Positions 27,322 to 35,819 are shown, numbered from the stretch's first letter. The stretch is DNA of 64,000 nt from Maccoyibacter intestinihominis (GCF_040096355.1 NZ_JBBMEX010000003.1:62001-126000), one strand, 5' to 3'. The notes: generated by a model not told the origin, from the sequence alone. Made by a program: numbers and translations.

Positions 27322-28563
27322 CTATCCATTTATGTAAGGTAAAACAGACTCTATCAAATACCTTGCAAATCCTGCGCTTGTATATGCCGCATATTTTTGA
27401 TATCCATCTCCCTTTTTTTCATCAGCAAAATCACTAATAGATTTTAAACAAATTGGAATAGTACCACTATCTAATCCATAATTTGTTGCATAAAACATGC
27501 CATACGATTCCATATCTAATCCTACGGTTTTTCTAGAATGTTGTTTAATCATATCATCTACAATCTCTGAATTACCAACTACAGCCGCTCCACATGCCAA
27601 TGGTCCTAATACTAATTTTAGGTCAGTGGGAATATCATCATCCCACCCCTTTCTTATATTATATAACTCCTCTGAATAATCTCTTTTTAGTACACTTTCC
27701 ATATTAGGATGCAAAATAATATGCTTAGGATCAGGTGAAAATGCAAGCTTACCATTTTCATCGGTTATATACTTACCACTCGAATAATTCCATACCTCCG
27801 TTGCAGCAATGATATCTCCCAAATTTTTACCATTGCCAATACCTGCTGCAATACCTACCATGATTATATATAATGGTTTAAAATGATAAATAATACTTTG
27901 AGTCAAATTGGTTGCCGCTGCCATTCCCATTTCTCTTTGTTGCGCTATTATCACTCTTATTTTTCTATTCTTTCCATCAAGTTCCAAATAGTAATAGTCG
28001 CTTGCATCATTATCGAAACTTATTCTTTCTATACGCTTATCCTTAAATGTCTTTTTAACTGCATTCATCTCTACATCCACTGCGCATACTATAGCAACAT
28101 CACATGATAAACGATTGGAAAAGTGTTTCTTTGAATTTTCATAATTTAAGCGATATTTAACTTTACTCTTAATAATATTCTCCCATTCCAATGATTGCTC
28201 ATCATATTTTAATACCTGAAACTCTAAATCCTTCCCCAGCTCTGTACACTTTTTTTGAAGTTCATCATGTTCCGTTAGTATTACTATTTCCTGTGGTGTC
28301 CTTATTGCATCAGTTCCTAATATTTCATCAATAAATTCTAAGCCCGCAATTTCAGATTCATCTTCGGCATACTCTGCAATATATTCACTAATTTTTAAAT
28401 CCATAACTACTAAATCATAAAAAGAACTTACTAATTTTTCTTTTGCTGATTTAAGATCCAACACATTCTCTAAATCTTCTGGATTAATACCTTCAATTTG
28501 ACTAATTGCAGAATATAAACGCTTGAGTTTTTTACTCTCATCATCTACAAATAAAATTTTCAT
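27322..28563 (-). CDS. Receiver-nucleoside phosphorylase fusion, Detocs effector DtcC-like
   Basis: 413 residues. The N-terminal receiver (1-130) has acidic pocket D7/D8, phospho-acceptor D55 in VVMDLKI and K119. The C-terminal half (from ~154) is a PNP_UDP nucleoside phosphorylase domain: MVGIAAGIGNGKNLGD (235-250), VGLDMESYG (347-355), catalytic-type Asp in SDFAD (377-381). In Detocs, DtcC is a receiver-PNP fusion that splits ATP into adenine and ribose triphosphate when phage infection triggers phosphorylation. All key residues are present. It lies last in a three-gene operon, 11 bases after the stand-alone receiver gene. Confidence 0.85.
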   Translation of the reverse strand: MKILFVDDESKKLKRLYSAISQIEGINPEDLENVLDLKSAKEKLVSSFYDLVVMDLKISEYIAEYAEDESEIAGLEFIDEILGTDAIRTPQEIVILTEHDELQKKCTELGKDLEFQVLKYDEQSLEWENIIKSKVKYRLNYENSKKHFSNRLSCDVAIVCAVDVEMNAVKKTFKDKRIERISFDNDASDYYYLELDGKNRKIRVIIAQQREMGMAAATNLTQSIIYHFKPLYIIMVGIAAGIGNGKNLGDIIAATEVWNYSSGKYITDENGKLAFSPDPKHIILHPNMESVLKRDYSEELYNIRKGWDDDIPTDLKLVLGPLACGAAVVGNSEIVDDMIKQHSRKTVGLDMESYGMFYATNYGLDSGTIPICLKSISDFADEKKGDGYQKYAAYTSAGFARYLIESVLPYING

Positions 28564-28574
28564 TTTCTTTCTCC

Positions 28575-29018
28575 TTATTTTACATATTTCTTTAGTTCAG
28601 ACTTCCATTCTAGCGAAGATTGGTCATAATGAATACATCCTAAATAAATATTAGAATAATTCTTTTTCATTTGTTGATCTAGCTGCGCTAAATGAATTTT
28701 CTTTGTATCATCTTCAATCACATCAAAAGCCGTAATAACTAACACTTCTACAGATAATTCTTTCCTCTCTATTTCATCCAAAATCTCAATTCCACCAAAA
28801 GCTTCAAATTCATTTATGCCTTCATCTTCACCATTTAAGTCATACAAAGGCAAACTCATATCAAGTAGCACCATTTCAAATTCACATTTTCCAAGTGCAA
28901 GCATCCCGCCCATTAAAGAATGTGCTACTTCCACCTCATTTTGTGATAATTCCTCATTCAAATATTTCAAAATATCATTCTGTTTCACAATCTCATCTTC
29001 GATAAATAAAATTTTCAT
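28575..29018 (-). CDS. Stand-alone receiver protein, Detocs DtcB-like
   Basis: A 147-residue receiver-only protein: MKILFIEDE acidic pocket, phospho-acceptor in MVLLDMSLPL, T in LVITAFD, and a long acidic loop (LNGEDEGINEFEAFGG) after the phosphorylation site. No output domain. In Detocs, DtcB is a phosphate sink that prevents accidental activation of DtcC. The start at ATG 29018 follows AGGAG and lies 13 bases after the kinase stop. Its C-terminal HYDQSSLEW resembles KYDEQSLEW of the fusion protein, so the two receivers are related. Confidence 0.8.
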   Translation of the reverse strand: MKILFIEDEIVKQNDILKYLNEELSQNEVEVAHSLMGGMLALGKCEFEMVLLDMSLPLYDLNGEDEGINEFEAFGGIEILDEIERKELSVEVLVITAFDVIEDDTKKIHLAQLDQQMKKNYSNIYLGCIHYDQSSLEWKSELKKYVK

Positions 29019-29031
29019 ATATCTCCTTTCT

Positions 29032-29640
29032 TCAAGCAAGAATATTCATAACTCCAAATAAAATAGTAACCGTAAATGTTTGATTTTCTATGCTATATAA
29101 AATAGAATATGCTGTATTAATATTGTATTGAAAAGTTTTATAAAGTTTATATAGTCCTGTCCCTCCCTCACTTTGCGAATATTTTTTTACAGTCTCAGTA
29201 TCCCTTGTTTTGTCAAATATTTCTGCAATTTTTCCTTGAAGTTCCTGTAAATCTATATCTTCACTCAAAGTATTGGAAATTGATAATCTTAAAAAATCAA
29301 GACTTTCTACTCGAATTTTCTTCTTATCAAATTCTTCTTTAAGCAACGTTAATACATCTTCATCTTGCTCTTTCTCTATATTAATTGTTAATTCTAGTTC
29401 TGCTAAATCTGCTATACCTGAATGTTCCAATGCGTTATTGATTAGTATATTAACCGCATCCACAAAATAAGGAAAATTTTCACCCTTATATAATGCCACA
29501 TCATCAATTTTTCTAATCAACTTTACTGAAGACATACTACTATTCAATTTCGTTATAATTTCTAAGCAAGTATCTATTAAGTCTGTCATCGTAAAATCTA
29601 GATATGAAACATCTTTTTTTTCAAATACATTTGCAAACAT
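29032..29640 (-). pseudogene. Histidine kinase C-terminal part, Detocs DtcA-like, truncated by Layer 2 insertion
   Basis: About 200 residues of an ATPase-domain kinase. The N box is in FVDAVNILINNALEHSG and the G box is EGGTGLYKLYKTF near the end. The sensor region and most of the dimerization helix are missing. Upstream of about 29640 the frame runs into Layer 2 DNA (LVCTPCTLMF). The 5' part of the gene should lie beyond the far end of Layer 2, outside the window. Confidence 0.82.
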
Positions 29641-29699
29641 CAGTGTACAAGGGGTACAAACAAGATAAAATAGAAATGAGGGGCGATAGAGCGGAAATG

Positions 29700-31208
29700 T
29701 CAGATTTTCCACTCTATCTGAACACGGTCGCTGGTGGCCTTGATCGTAGAGATCAAACCATCGGCGGCTTTTCTTTTGTCGTCAAAATCTATGCTGTCCC
29801 AGTTGTCGAGATAATAGGATAACTTCTTTATCTGCTGGGGAGATATGGTTTCAACGCTCAATTCAGCGATTGCCTTTGAAATGGTCTGGCGTCGGTTGTC
29901 CAGTTCTTCAATTTTTTTGTTAGCGTAGGCAAGCAAGGTCGCATTGGCTCCGGTCAGCGTATCCAGCAGCTTTTCAATTTCTGACTCCACCTGTGCCAGC
30001 TCCACTTGATAGGCGGTCAGTTTCGGATTGACTTTTTCCTCTCTGCCGTGGAGTATCTGAAAGTCTTTGAATTTCTCCTGCATGGCCGAGAAAATGAATT
30101 GCTCAAATTCTTCTTTGCGGATTTTCCCGCAGCCCGGACAGCCTTTGTTTTCCGTCCGTTTGGTACAGCGGAAATATCCAGTGCTGTTTGGTACATGGGT
30201 GGCTTTCAGAGCATACCCACAATGCCCGCATTTGATTTTTCCGGCCAGCCAAGTGTTCTTCGGTTTCCGTCCCTGCTGGAAGGTGGTATTTGCCATAAGT
30301 TTTTTCCGGCATTTAAGCCATGTGTCAGAGGAAATGAGTGCTTCGTGGGGAGCGATAACAAGTATCTGGTCTTTTAAGCACCTGTCCTTGTCCTCCTTCA
30401 CATCCCGCCCCTGATAGAGATAGCAGCCGTTTGTTCCGGCAAAGTCGGAAGCGTCATTGACAATCGCTGCGCCCTGGCTCTTGAAAAATTCGTACAGCTC
30501 CAAATCGGCCTGTGCGTAAACGGGGTTTCTTAAAAGCTGGGAAAGAAATGTACGGAACATGGATTTGCCATAAATTTTTATGTCATGTTCCTCGAAGTAT
30601 CGGGTAATATCTCCGAAGGAGGTTTCCGGTTCAGCGTACATTTCAAACATCAGCCGAACATGGTCGGCGGCTACGGGGTCGGCAACCATTTTCTTTGTGC
30701 GGATACCCTCTACCACAGTAGGCTCTAACTGATAACCGTATGGTGCCTGTCCGCTCATGTGAAAGCCTTTCAGGCACCGTGAATAGTAGGCGTCTGTGAC
30801 ACGCTTCTGAATTGTCTCACGTTCAAGCTGGGCGAATACAATGCAGATATTCAGCATGGCCCGGCCCATCGGGGTCGAAGTATCAAACTTTTCTGTGGAT
30901 GATACAAACTCCACATCATACTCTTGAAACAGCTCCATCATCGTTGCAAAGTCCAGAATAGAGCGGCTTATACGGTCCAGTTTATACACGATGACCCGCC
31001 TGACCTTTCCCTTGCGGATCTCGCCCAGCAGCTTTTGAAACTCCGGCCTGTCCGTATTTTTACCGGAATAGCCTTTGTCCTTGAATACCCGGCAGCTCCC
31101 ACCTTTCAATTCATACTTGCAAAAGTCGATCTGACTTTCAATGCTGATACTGTCCTTGCGGTCTACTGACTGTCTTGCGTAAATACAATCTTCTCTGATA
31201 AATTCCAT
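29700..31208 (-). CDS. Large serine recombinase of Layer 2
   Basis: 502 residues. The resolvase-type catalytic domain has the nucleophile S14 in YARQS, then KVRRVIVYKLDRISRS and MGRAMLNICIVFAQLERE. The recombinase domain and the zinc ribbon (CGHCGYALKA...CPGCGK) follow, with a coiled-coil tail. The start ATG 31208 is placed by AAGGAG. It lies at the extreme left end of Layer 2 and should catalyse its integration and excision. Confidence 0.94.
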   Translation of the reverse strand: MEFIREDCIYARQSVDRKDSISIESQIDFCKYELKGGSCRVFKDKGYSGKNTDRPEFQKLLGEIRKGKVRRVIVYKLDRISRSILDFATMMELFQEYDVEFVSSTEKFDTSTPMGRAMLNICIVFAQLERETIQKRVTDAYYSRCLKGFHMSGQAPYGYQLEPTVVEGIRTKKMVADPVAADHVRLMFEMYAEPETSFGDITRYFEEHDIKIYGKSMFRTFLSQLLRNPVYAQADLELYEFFKSQGAAIVNDASDFAGTNGCYLYQGRDVKEDKDRCLKDQILVIAPHEALISSDTWLKCRKKLMANTTFQQGRKPKNTWLAGKIKCGHCGYALKATHVPNSTGYFRCTKRTENKGCPGCGKIRKEEFEQFIFSAMQEKFKDFQILHGREEKVNPKLTAYQVELAQVESEIEKLLDTLTGANATLLAYANKKIEELDNRRQTISKAIAELSVETISPQQIKKLSYYLDNWDSIDFDDKRKAADGLISTIKATSDRVQIEWKI

Positions 31209-31256
31209 ATTGGGCTCCTTTCCTTGTTGGAATGGAGCTACCAACCTTACAACTAT

Positions 31257-31301
31257 ATTATACCATCAGCAGCCCCGGACAACAATGTTGCGAATGATTA
31301 G
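31257..31301 (-). promoter_or_regulatory. Recombinase promoter with upstream box shared with 40222-40266
   Basis: On the minus strand -35 TTGTTG (31285-31280), 17 bases, -10 TATAAT (31262-31257). The segment AATGTTGCGAATGATTAG (31284-31301, plus strand) overlaps the -35 and recurs with one change at 40249-40266 in the same position relative to another promoter. Confidence 0.65.
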
Positions 31302-31474
31302 GGAAATCTGTCTCCATATTTGCGGAACACCTCATAAAGACAACGCTCAATTTCTTTTTTGCGCTGTGCTTTCTCCTTCGGGGGAAGTACCGGCGTGAGG
31401 CTTTCCAGCACAATGATCTTCCCTTGAAATGCGACAGACTTTGTTTCTCGTTCATAAGTGACAGCTTGCGTCAT
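31298..31474 (-). CDS. Small conserved protein next to the recombinase
   Basis: 58 residues: MTQAVTYERETKSVAFQGK, then LPPKEKAQRKKEIERCLYEVFRKYGDRF. A GGAGG site lies 6 bases before the ATG. Such small basic proteins accompany the recombinase in Tn1549-type elements and may act as excision accessory factors. Function not established. Confidence 0.6.
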   Translation of the reverse strand: MTQAVTYERETKSVAFQGKIIVLESLTPVLPPKEKAQRKKEIERCLYEVFRKYGDRFP

Positions 31475-31584
31475 TGAAAACCTCCTTTGCGAAAGTGCGT
31501 GTATATGCCAGCCTTTCCCACTTGTCCCGTGGGGAAATGTCAAAAGACGGCACCCAGCAGGTGCCGCCCTTTGAGCTTTCTCCA

Positions 31585-31607
31585 CTTCGGGTCAATGTGG
31601 TCCGAGG
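31585..31607. repeat. ICE palindrome copy 1
   Basis: Arms CTTCGGGTCA and TGGTCCGAGG around ATG. It begins directly at the stop codon of the 67-residue gene (31608). Member of a family of at least 16 copies with the consensus CTTCGGGCCA-N3-TGGCCCGAAG. Confidence 0.8.
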
Positions 31608-31811
31608 TCAGTAAGGACTGGAAAGGTACTTTTCTTTGGCATCCTCCACGCTGTTGAGGTCGAATACTTCATAAAGCTGCCCCACAACACGCCGTATATC
31701 CTTCTTTGAAAATCCGCAGTTCTCCATTGCCATAATGACATAACCACGGCAGGCGTCATTGCTCCATTCGTCCGGTTCCAAGCCGGGGATCATTCCAAAC
31801 GCATTTCCCAT
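31608..31811 (-). CDS. Small conserved ICE protein of unknown function
   Basis: 67 residues: MGNAFGMIPGLEPDEWSND, then GYVIMAMENCGFSKKDIRRVVGQLYEVFDL, a helical protein found in Tn1549-type elements. AAAGGAG lies 6 bases before ATG 31811. It is followed directly by palindrome copy 1. No function recognised. Confidence 0.65.
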   Translation of the reverse strand: MGNAFGMIPGLEPDEWSNDACRGYVIMAMENCGFSKKDIRRVVGQLYEVFDLNSVEDAKEKYLSSPY

Positions 31812-32318
31812 AAAATGCTCCTTTTTTGAAAAGATGGGGAGCCACACCGGATCGGTTGGCCTATCATCAGACAGCATTGCCGGGGGCTCCCCATAGGTTT
31901 TCACTTCATTTCAGACACACCGGACGGGCATAGGCTTCATGCCCCATAGTATTTCAACTCTCCCCATTCTGATGGCAAGGCGTTCTCATTGCCTGCGACG
32001 GCTCACGGCTTGCAAGACCGCTTCAACGCTCGGACTGTGACTAAACGCAAGTATCCGGGTTCTGCGCCTGTTCCGGTGGAGCCAGCCTTGCCCCACCTAT
32101 GGCATGGACCTGTTCGCTCGCTCAGTTTTACAAAGACTGTATTCTCTGAAATCCGAGGTCATGGCGGGTCTGTCACACAGCGCGTTCCCCTTCGTATCCG
32201 GGTGTCTTTTTATTCGATTTTCAATCTGCATGAGGCTTGTCTGAACCTCGGGCCATTGTGACCCGAAGTGTTTTGCCTCTCATAAGCCATTTCATTTTCC
32301 GGCCTAAATCGGTACGCC
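31812..32318. other. Non-coding, hairpin-rich stretch of Layer 2
   Basis: No supported gene in ~500 bases. It holds a GGGCAT/ATGCCC hairpin (31926-31944), a GGCAA/TTGCC hairpin (31974-31993) and palindrome copy 2. It could be a structured leader or the Layer 2 oriT; the sequence alone does not decide. Confidence 0.4.
32246..32268. repeat. ICE palindrome copy 2
   Basis: Arms CCTCGGGCCA and TGACCCGAAG around TTG, in the non-coding stretch downstream of the sigma-like gene. Confidence 0.78.
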
Positions 32319-32741
32319 TTACAAAGAATTTTTCAAAATTTTTTCTAAGCGCCGCAGACCTCGCTCGATTGCGACACGAACCACTTTTTCATGGACGCCC
32401 TCTGCCCGGGCAATGTCCTGTTTGGTCATGCCGAGAATGAAATGAGCATAAATCCGTTTTGCCTGTTTGTCCGGCAAACTGGAAATCGCTGCGTGAAGCT
32501 CCTGCATGGTCACTTTCCGCTCATACAGTTCATGGGGAGATAAGGCAACAAAGACAGCTTCATGCTCCAGCCCGTCATCCCGATCAAGGGAATAGTAGGC
32601 TTTGTGGCGGTATGTACGCAGCCGGTAGGCAGCCTCTTTACGATCAAACTCTTTGAACATTTCTGCAACTTCTTCCGATACTTCCATGAAGCAATCTGAT
32701 GTATAGAATGGGTAATAGTCCCGCAAATTGATAATAGCCAT
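32319..32741 (-). CDS. Sigma-70 region 4-like regulator of Layer 2
   Basis: 140 residues. The N-terminal part is YYPFYTSDCFMEVSEEVAEMFKEFDRKEAAYRLRTYRHKAYYSLDRDDG. The C-terminal helix-turn-helix is LPDKQAKRIYAHFILGMTKQDIARAEGVHEKVVRVAIERGLRRL. The start ATG 32741 follows GGAGG. This protein type is standard in Tn1549-like elements and probably controls their excision or transfer genes. Confidence 0.8.
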   Translation of the reverse strand: MAIINLRDYYPFYTSDCFMEVSEEVAEMFKEFDRKEAAYRLRTYRHKAYYSLDRDDGLEHEAVFVALSPHELYERKVTMQELHAAISSLPDKQAKRIYAHFILGMTKQDIARAEGVHEKVVRVAIERGLRRLEKILKNSL

Positions 32742-32814
32742 ATTGACCTCCGTTTCGGTTGTTGGTTGACGAGTGACCGAAACGAAGGCGGCGGGGAGCG
32801 GCACCGGGGAATGA

Positions 32815-32837
32815 CTTCGGGCCAACATGACCCGAAG
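32815..32837. repeat. ICE palindrome copy 3
   Basis: Arms CTTCGGGCCA and TGACCCGAAG around ACA, upstream of the sigma-like gene. Confidence 0.78.
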
Positions 32838-32926
32838 CAGCCCCATAAGAACACAAAAGCGCCCGGGCGGCATGAAGCCACACGAACGCATGAAGTTACA
32901 TATTCATTTATGTACTGTCTGATTTC

Positions 32927-32942
32927 ACATTCATAACCAGAC
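32927..32942 (+). repeat. Direct repeat copy A (ACATTCATAACCAGAC)
   Basis: Matches 37821-37838 (ACATTCTCATAACCAGAC), with TCATAACCAGAC exact. Both copies lie just before a plus-strand reading frame and flank the cargo region. Possible shared operator. Confidence 0.4.
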
Positions 32943-32985
32943 TGTCCCGGAGGGGGCGCTATGCTTTTTTTAATTGATGTAGGTC

Positions 32986-33108
32986 ATGGGTACTATGAAA
33001 AGAGGCAAAAATAGACACGGCGGCAATCCTCCTTATATGCCGCCGTGGATTTACACGGTGTTAGGTCGTCGTTATTTTAAGGTAGACGAAAAGAAACGGC
33101 GGCTCTGA
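32986..33108 (+). CDS. Possible 40-residue basic protein
   Basis: ATG 32986 opens MGTMKRGKNRHGGNPPYMPP and ends with a KKRRL tail. It is preceded by a 17-codon frame (ATG 32961) with a strong GGAGGGGG site. The stop is part of a GCGGCT/AGCCGC hairpin (33097-33123) that could end the transcript. Coding is plausible from composition and signals but unproven. Confidence 0.4.
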   Translation: MGTMKRGKNRHGGNPPYMPPWIYTVLGRRYFKVDEKKRRL

Positions 33109-33154
33109 AAATCAAAGCCGCCGCTTCATAGGCGCGTGAAAATGTGTCTGCTGT

Positions 33155-33182
33155 ACGACGGCTTTTTTTCTTTTGCCGTCGT
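33155..33182. terminator. Terminator after the ABC permease gene
   Basis: ACGACGGC pairs with GCCGTCGT around a T-rich loop. It lies 20 bases after the permease stop and between convergent units. Confidence 0.7.
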
Positions 33183-33203
33183 CCGGCAGATTAACATATG
33201 AAA

Positions 33204-35012
33204 CTATAATTCATTGATGGTTGCAGTAATCGACATATTGCGAATTCGTTTTGCCGGAGCATATACAGCTGCGATTGCCGCAATCGAGACAAACAGAAGA
33301 ATAACGCCCAAAGAGATAATTGGGAACTGCCACACAGCAGATGGAAAATGCCCTGCAATAAGGAAATCATACAGCGATTTGCTAAGCGGCAAGCCAATAG
33401 CACAACCAACAACGCACCCCAAAACAGCATAGGTGAATGCTTCACAGGCAATCATTTTCGTCATTTGCCGTTCATCCATTCCTACTGCCCGCATAGCTCC
33501 ATATTGCTTCATTCTGGCAGACACACTCATGGAAATGCTATTGACAATGTTCATTACCGTTACCAGTGCAATAATTGCCAAAAACGCATAAACACAGAAA
33601 ACAAAAGCCATATAAGTTCCCGTAGTGCGCTCGTCGCGTTTATCTTGAAAGCTATATGTTTGATCTACGGAATTCTGGATTGCCTGAACATTTTCGTCCG
33701 TAACATCTCCCGTTGTTTGTATCAGCACAAGAGAATAACCTTCCTCTCCTGTCAAACGGACAAATGTTTCATCAGAGGTAATCAATGTGAGCTTTCCATT
33801 TGTCAATCCATTCTCACTAAATGGGTCGTTTTTTAACAGTCCGGCTATGGTAAGGGTTTCATCCCCAATCTGAACAGTGTCACCGATTTTCCATGTGCTG
33901 TCCTGATCGGATGTTGCCAAAACAAAATTGCTGTCCCTAAAAACTTTGGACAGATCACTCCCCCTTTTCAAAGCACTGTCTTTTTTCAGACATTGTAAAT
34001 CAAAATCGTCATAAGAAATCAAATCGACTGTGCCAGAAAAGTTGGTGTCGTCGTTTAGTTTGGCAGAAACATCAAATACACTACGACGCCCGTAAACTTC
34101 CTTCACTCCATCCATTTCGCGGATGGTTGTAAGCAGTTCCCAAGGAATCGTATTACCGTCAGCACTTGCAATATCTATATCTGATGTGGCAGCCGACTGA
34201 GGAATCAGGTAATCCACAAAATCGACCATAATAGAAAAGCTCAAAAACAGGATGATGCTAAGTGCAAAAGAACCTGTCATCAGGAATAAATTTTTCTTCC
34301 CGGAGACCGCATGGCCGATACCGAGAAGGGCTTCAATCTTTCCGAATCCTGTATACTGGGAATGACGCATTGTTTTTCCGTGGTCTGCATTTCCAGACAC
34401 CGCTGTGATAGGAGATACCTTCGCGGCATGTTTCGCCGGAGCATTTGCGGCGATCAGTACAGTAATCAGTCCAACAAAGATACCGCAGGCAATGCCAAAA
34501 ATACTGATACCAAAGAGGGGAATATCAGAAAATTCTTCTCTGACTACAAAGCGCAGTACCGCACACAGCCCCCATGTTGTAACAACCCCTAAAATAAGAC
34601 CGATGGGTACAGCCGTTTTGCACCAGTTCAATGCCTCCAGACGAACAAACCGAATAATCTGCTGCTTACTCATACCAATGCAACGCATCATTCCAAAAAA
34701 TTTGGTTCTCTGGGCAACGCTACTGTTCATACTGCTGGAAATCATCAAAACGCCTGCAATCAAAATCAGCAGGAACAGAACAACCGCAACAGAAAGAAGG
34801 GTTTGCCCCATGGAACTGCCGAGCAAGTCTCCAATAGAGAAACTTCCATGCTTACCAACCAATCGGGCCTGTTCCATCCGAAAACCCATTTCTGCCATAC
34901 TGAATACTGCTGTTACCATAAACACAGCAAATACAATGCAAAGCAGCGTCATACGATTTTGTCGGCGATGAACTTTAGCGGAGATGGGAATAAGACTAAG
35001 ATAGCTTTTCAT
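33204..35012 (-). CDS. FtsX-type ABC transporter permease
   Basis: 602 residues with eight predicted membrane helices in two FtsX blocks. The first block has FFGMMRCIGMSKQQIIRFV and the second has MKQYGAMRAVGMDERQM, the typical FtsX coupling loops. A large extracellular segment of ~200 residues lies between helices 5 and 6. With the ATPase and two-component system it resembles peptide-antibiotic efflux or sensing modules (Bce/Mac type). Substrate unknown. Confidence 0.85.
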   Translation of the reverse strand: MKSYLSLIPISAKVHRRQNRMTLLCIVFAVFMVTAVFSMAEMGFRMEQARLVGKHGSFSIGDLLGSSMGQTLLSVAVVLFLLILIAGVLMISSSMNSSVAQRTKFFGMMRCIGMSKQQIIRFVRLEALNWCKTAVPIGLILGVVTTWGLCAVLRFVVREEFSDIPLFGISIFGIACGIFVGLITVLIAANAPAKHAAKVSPITAVSGNADHGKTMRHSQYTGFGKIEALLGIGHAVSGKKNLFLMTGSFALSIILFLSFSIMVDFVDYLIPQSAATSDIDIASADGNTIPWELLTTIREMDGVKEVYGRRSVFDVSAKLNDDTNFSGTVDLISYDDFDLQCLKKDSALKRGSDLSKVFRDSNFVLATSDQDSTWKIGDTVQIGDETLTIAGLLKNDPFSENGLTNGKLTLITSDETFVRLTGEEGYSLVLIQTTGDVTDENVQAIQNSVDQTYSFQDKRDERTTGTYMAFVFCVYAFLAIIALVTVMNIVNSISMSVSARMKQYGAMRAVGMDERQMTKMIACEAFTYAVLGCVVGCAIGLPLSKSLYDFLIAGHFPSAVWQFPIISLGVILLFVSIAAIAAVYAPAKRIRNMSITATINEL

Positions 35013-35692
35013 TCACGGCACCTCCCAAAATCAGTCAAAGTACCATCCGATACCTGTAATACCCGGTCTGCCGTTTGCGCAATACTGCGGTTATGGGTAA
35101 TCATAATGATGGTCTGCTCGTATTTTTTCGATGTTTCTTTGAGCAATGCTATGACCTCACTGCTGTTTTGTGAGTCCAAATTTCCTGTTGGCTCGTCTGC
35201 CAGAATCAGAGAAGGACGGGTAATCAATGCGCGGCCAATCGCCACTCTCTGCTGTTGACCGCCGGAAAGCTGACTGGGTAAATGATTACGACGATCTTTC
35301 AAATTCAAAACCGTCAGCAGTTCCTCCAAATATCTCTTATCCGGCTTTTGATAATCCAACAACAGCGGAAAAATAATATTTTGTTCCACCGTCAACTCCG
35401 GGATAAGGTTAAACGCCTGAAAGATAAAGCCGATATTCCTCCGGCGGAAAACGGTCAGCTTTCGATCGTTCATGGCAAAAATGTCCTTGCCGTCAATCAG
35501 AACCTTGCCAGATGTTGGCGTGTCCAAAGCACCGATCATATTCAGCAGTGTACTTTTACCAGAACCGGATTCCCCGACGATTGCCACATACTCGCCCTTT
35601 GGAACAGAAAAGCTGACATCCTTTAATGCCTTGACAGCGGTTTCTCCGTTGCCATAGGTCTTACTGATATTTTTGACTTCTAATAAGTTCAT
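35009..35692 (-). CDS. ABC transporter ATP-binding protein (MacB/LolD type)
   Basis: 227 residues: Walker A GESGSGKST, Q-loop IFQAFNLIPELT, signature LSGGQQQR, Walker B LILADEPTGNLD, switch His MITHN. It energises the FtsX-type permease encoded immediately downstream (4-base overlap). Confidence 0.94.
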   Translation of the reverse strand: MNLLEVKNISKTYGNGETAVKALKDVSFSVPKGEYVAIVGESGSGKSTLLNMIGALDTPTSGKVLIDGKDIFAMNDRKLTVFRRRNIGFIFQAFNLIPELTVEQNIIFPLLLDYQKPDKRYLEELLTVLNLKDRRNHLPSQLSGGQQQRVAIGRALITRPSLILADEPTGNLDSQNSSEVIALLKETSKKYEQTIIMITHNRSIAQTADRVLQVSDGTLTDFGRCRE

Positions 35693-35734
35693 AGTGTAAA
35701 CACCTCTTTCTGAATGATTTTGCGATATAGGCAG

Positions 35735-35819
35735 GCTGTCTTTGTTTGTCCTGCCTATGTGTGAGAGAATAGCACCTGAATCTTACTGTAAGCCTACAGC
35801 CAGCCTACAATTTTGTAGG
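35735..35819 (-). promoter_or_regulatory. Putative response-regulator binding region before the ABC genes
   Basis: AGCCTACA occurs twice 11 bases apart (35791-35798 and 35802-35809), one DNA turn, as OmpR-type regulators prefer. The second copy merges into CCTACAATTTTGTAGG, a 16-bp palindrome at 35804-35819 over the kinase stop codon. Farther down is a TAGGCAGG/CCTGCCTA hairpin (35736-35759). The layout fits control of the transporter by the neighbouring two-component system. Confidence 0.5.

Larger units (their letters stand above)
7960..29645. mobile_element. Layer 1: Tn916-type tyrosine-integrase element with bla-type regulon and MOBP mobilization genes (right end not seen)
   Basis: The left end carries int/xis and orf7/orf8/orf9-like regulators in Tn916 order. 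A BlaI regulon, mobC and a MOBP relaxase follow. No VirB4/VirD4 is present, so the visible part looks mobilizable rather than self-transmissible. The exact left end is somewhere in 7,840-8,063. The right end must lie beyond the Layer 2 insertion or before the Detocs genes, and I cannot tell which. Confidence 0.6.

Noticed and set aside
27322..28563. Housekeeping MTA/SAH nucleosidase
   Set aside because: The enzyme is fused to a receiver domain and lies in an operon with a second receiver and a kinase, unlike the single-domain housekeeping enzyme.
29641..29712. N-terminal residues MENLTFPLYRPSFLFYLVC as the true start of the kinase
   Set aside because: These codons are encoded by the end of Layer 2 DNA, not by the kinase gene.
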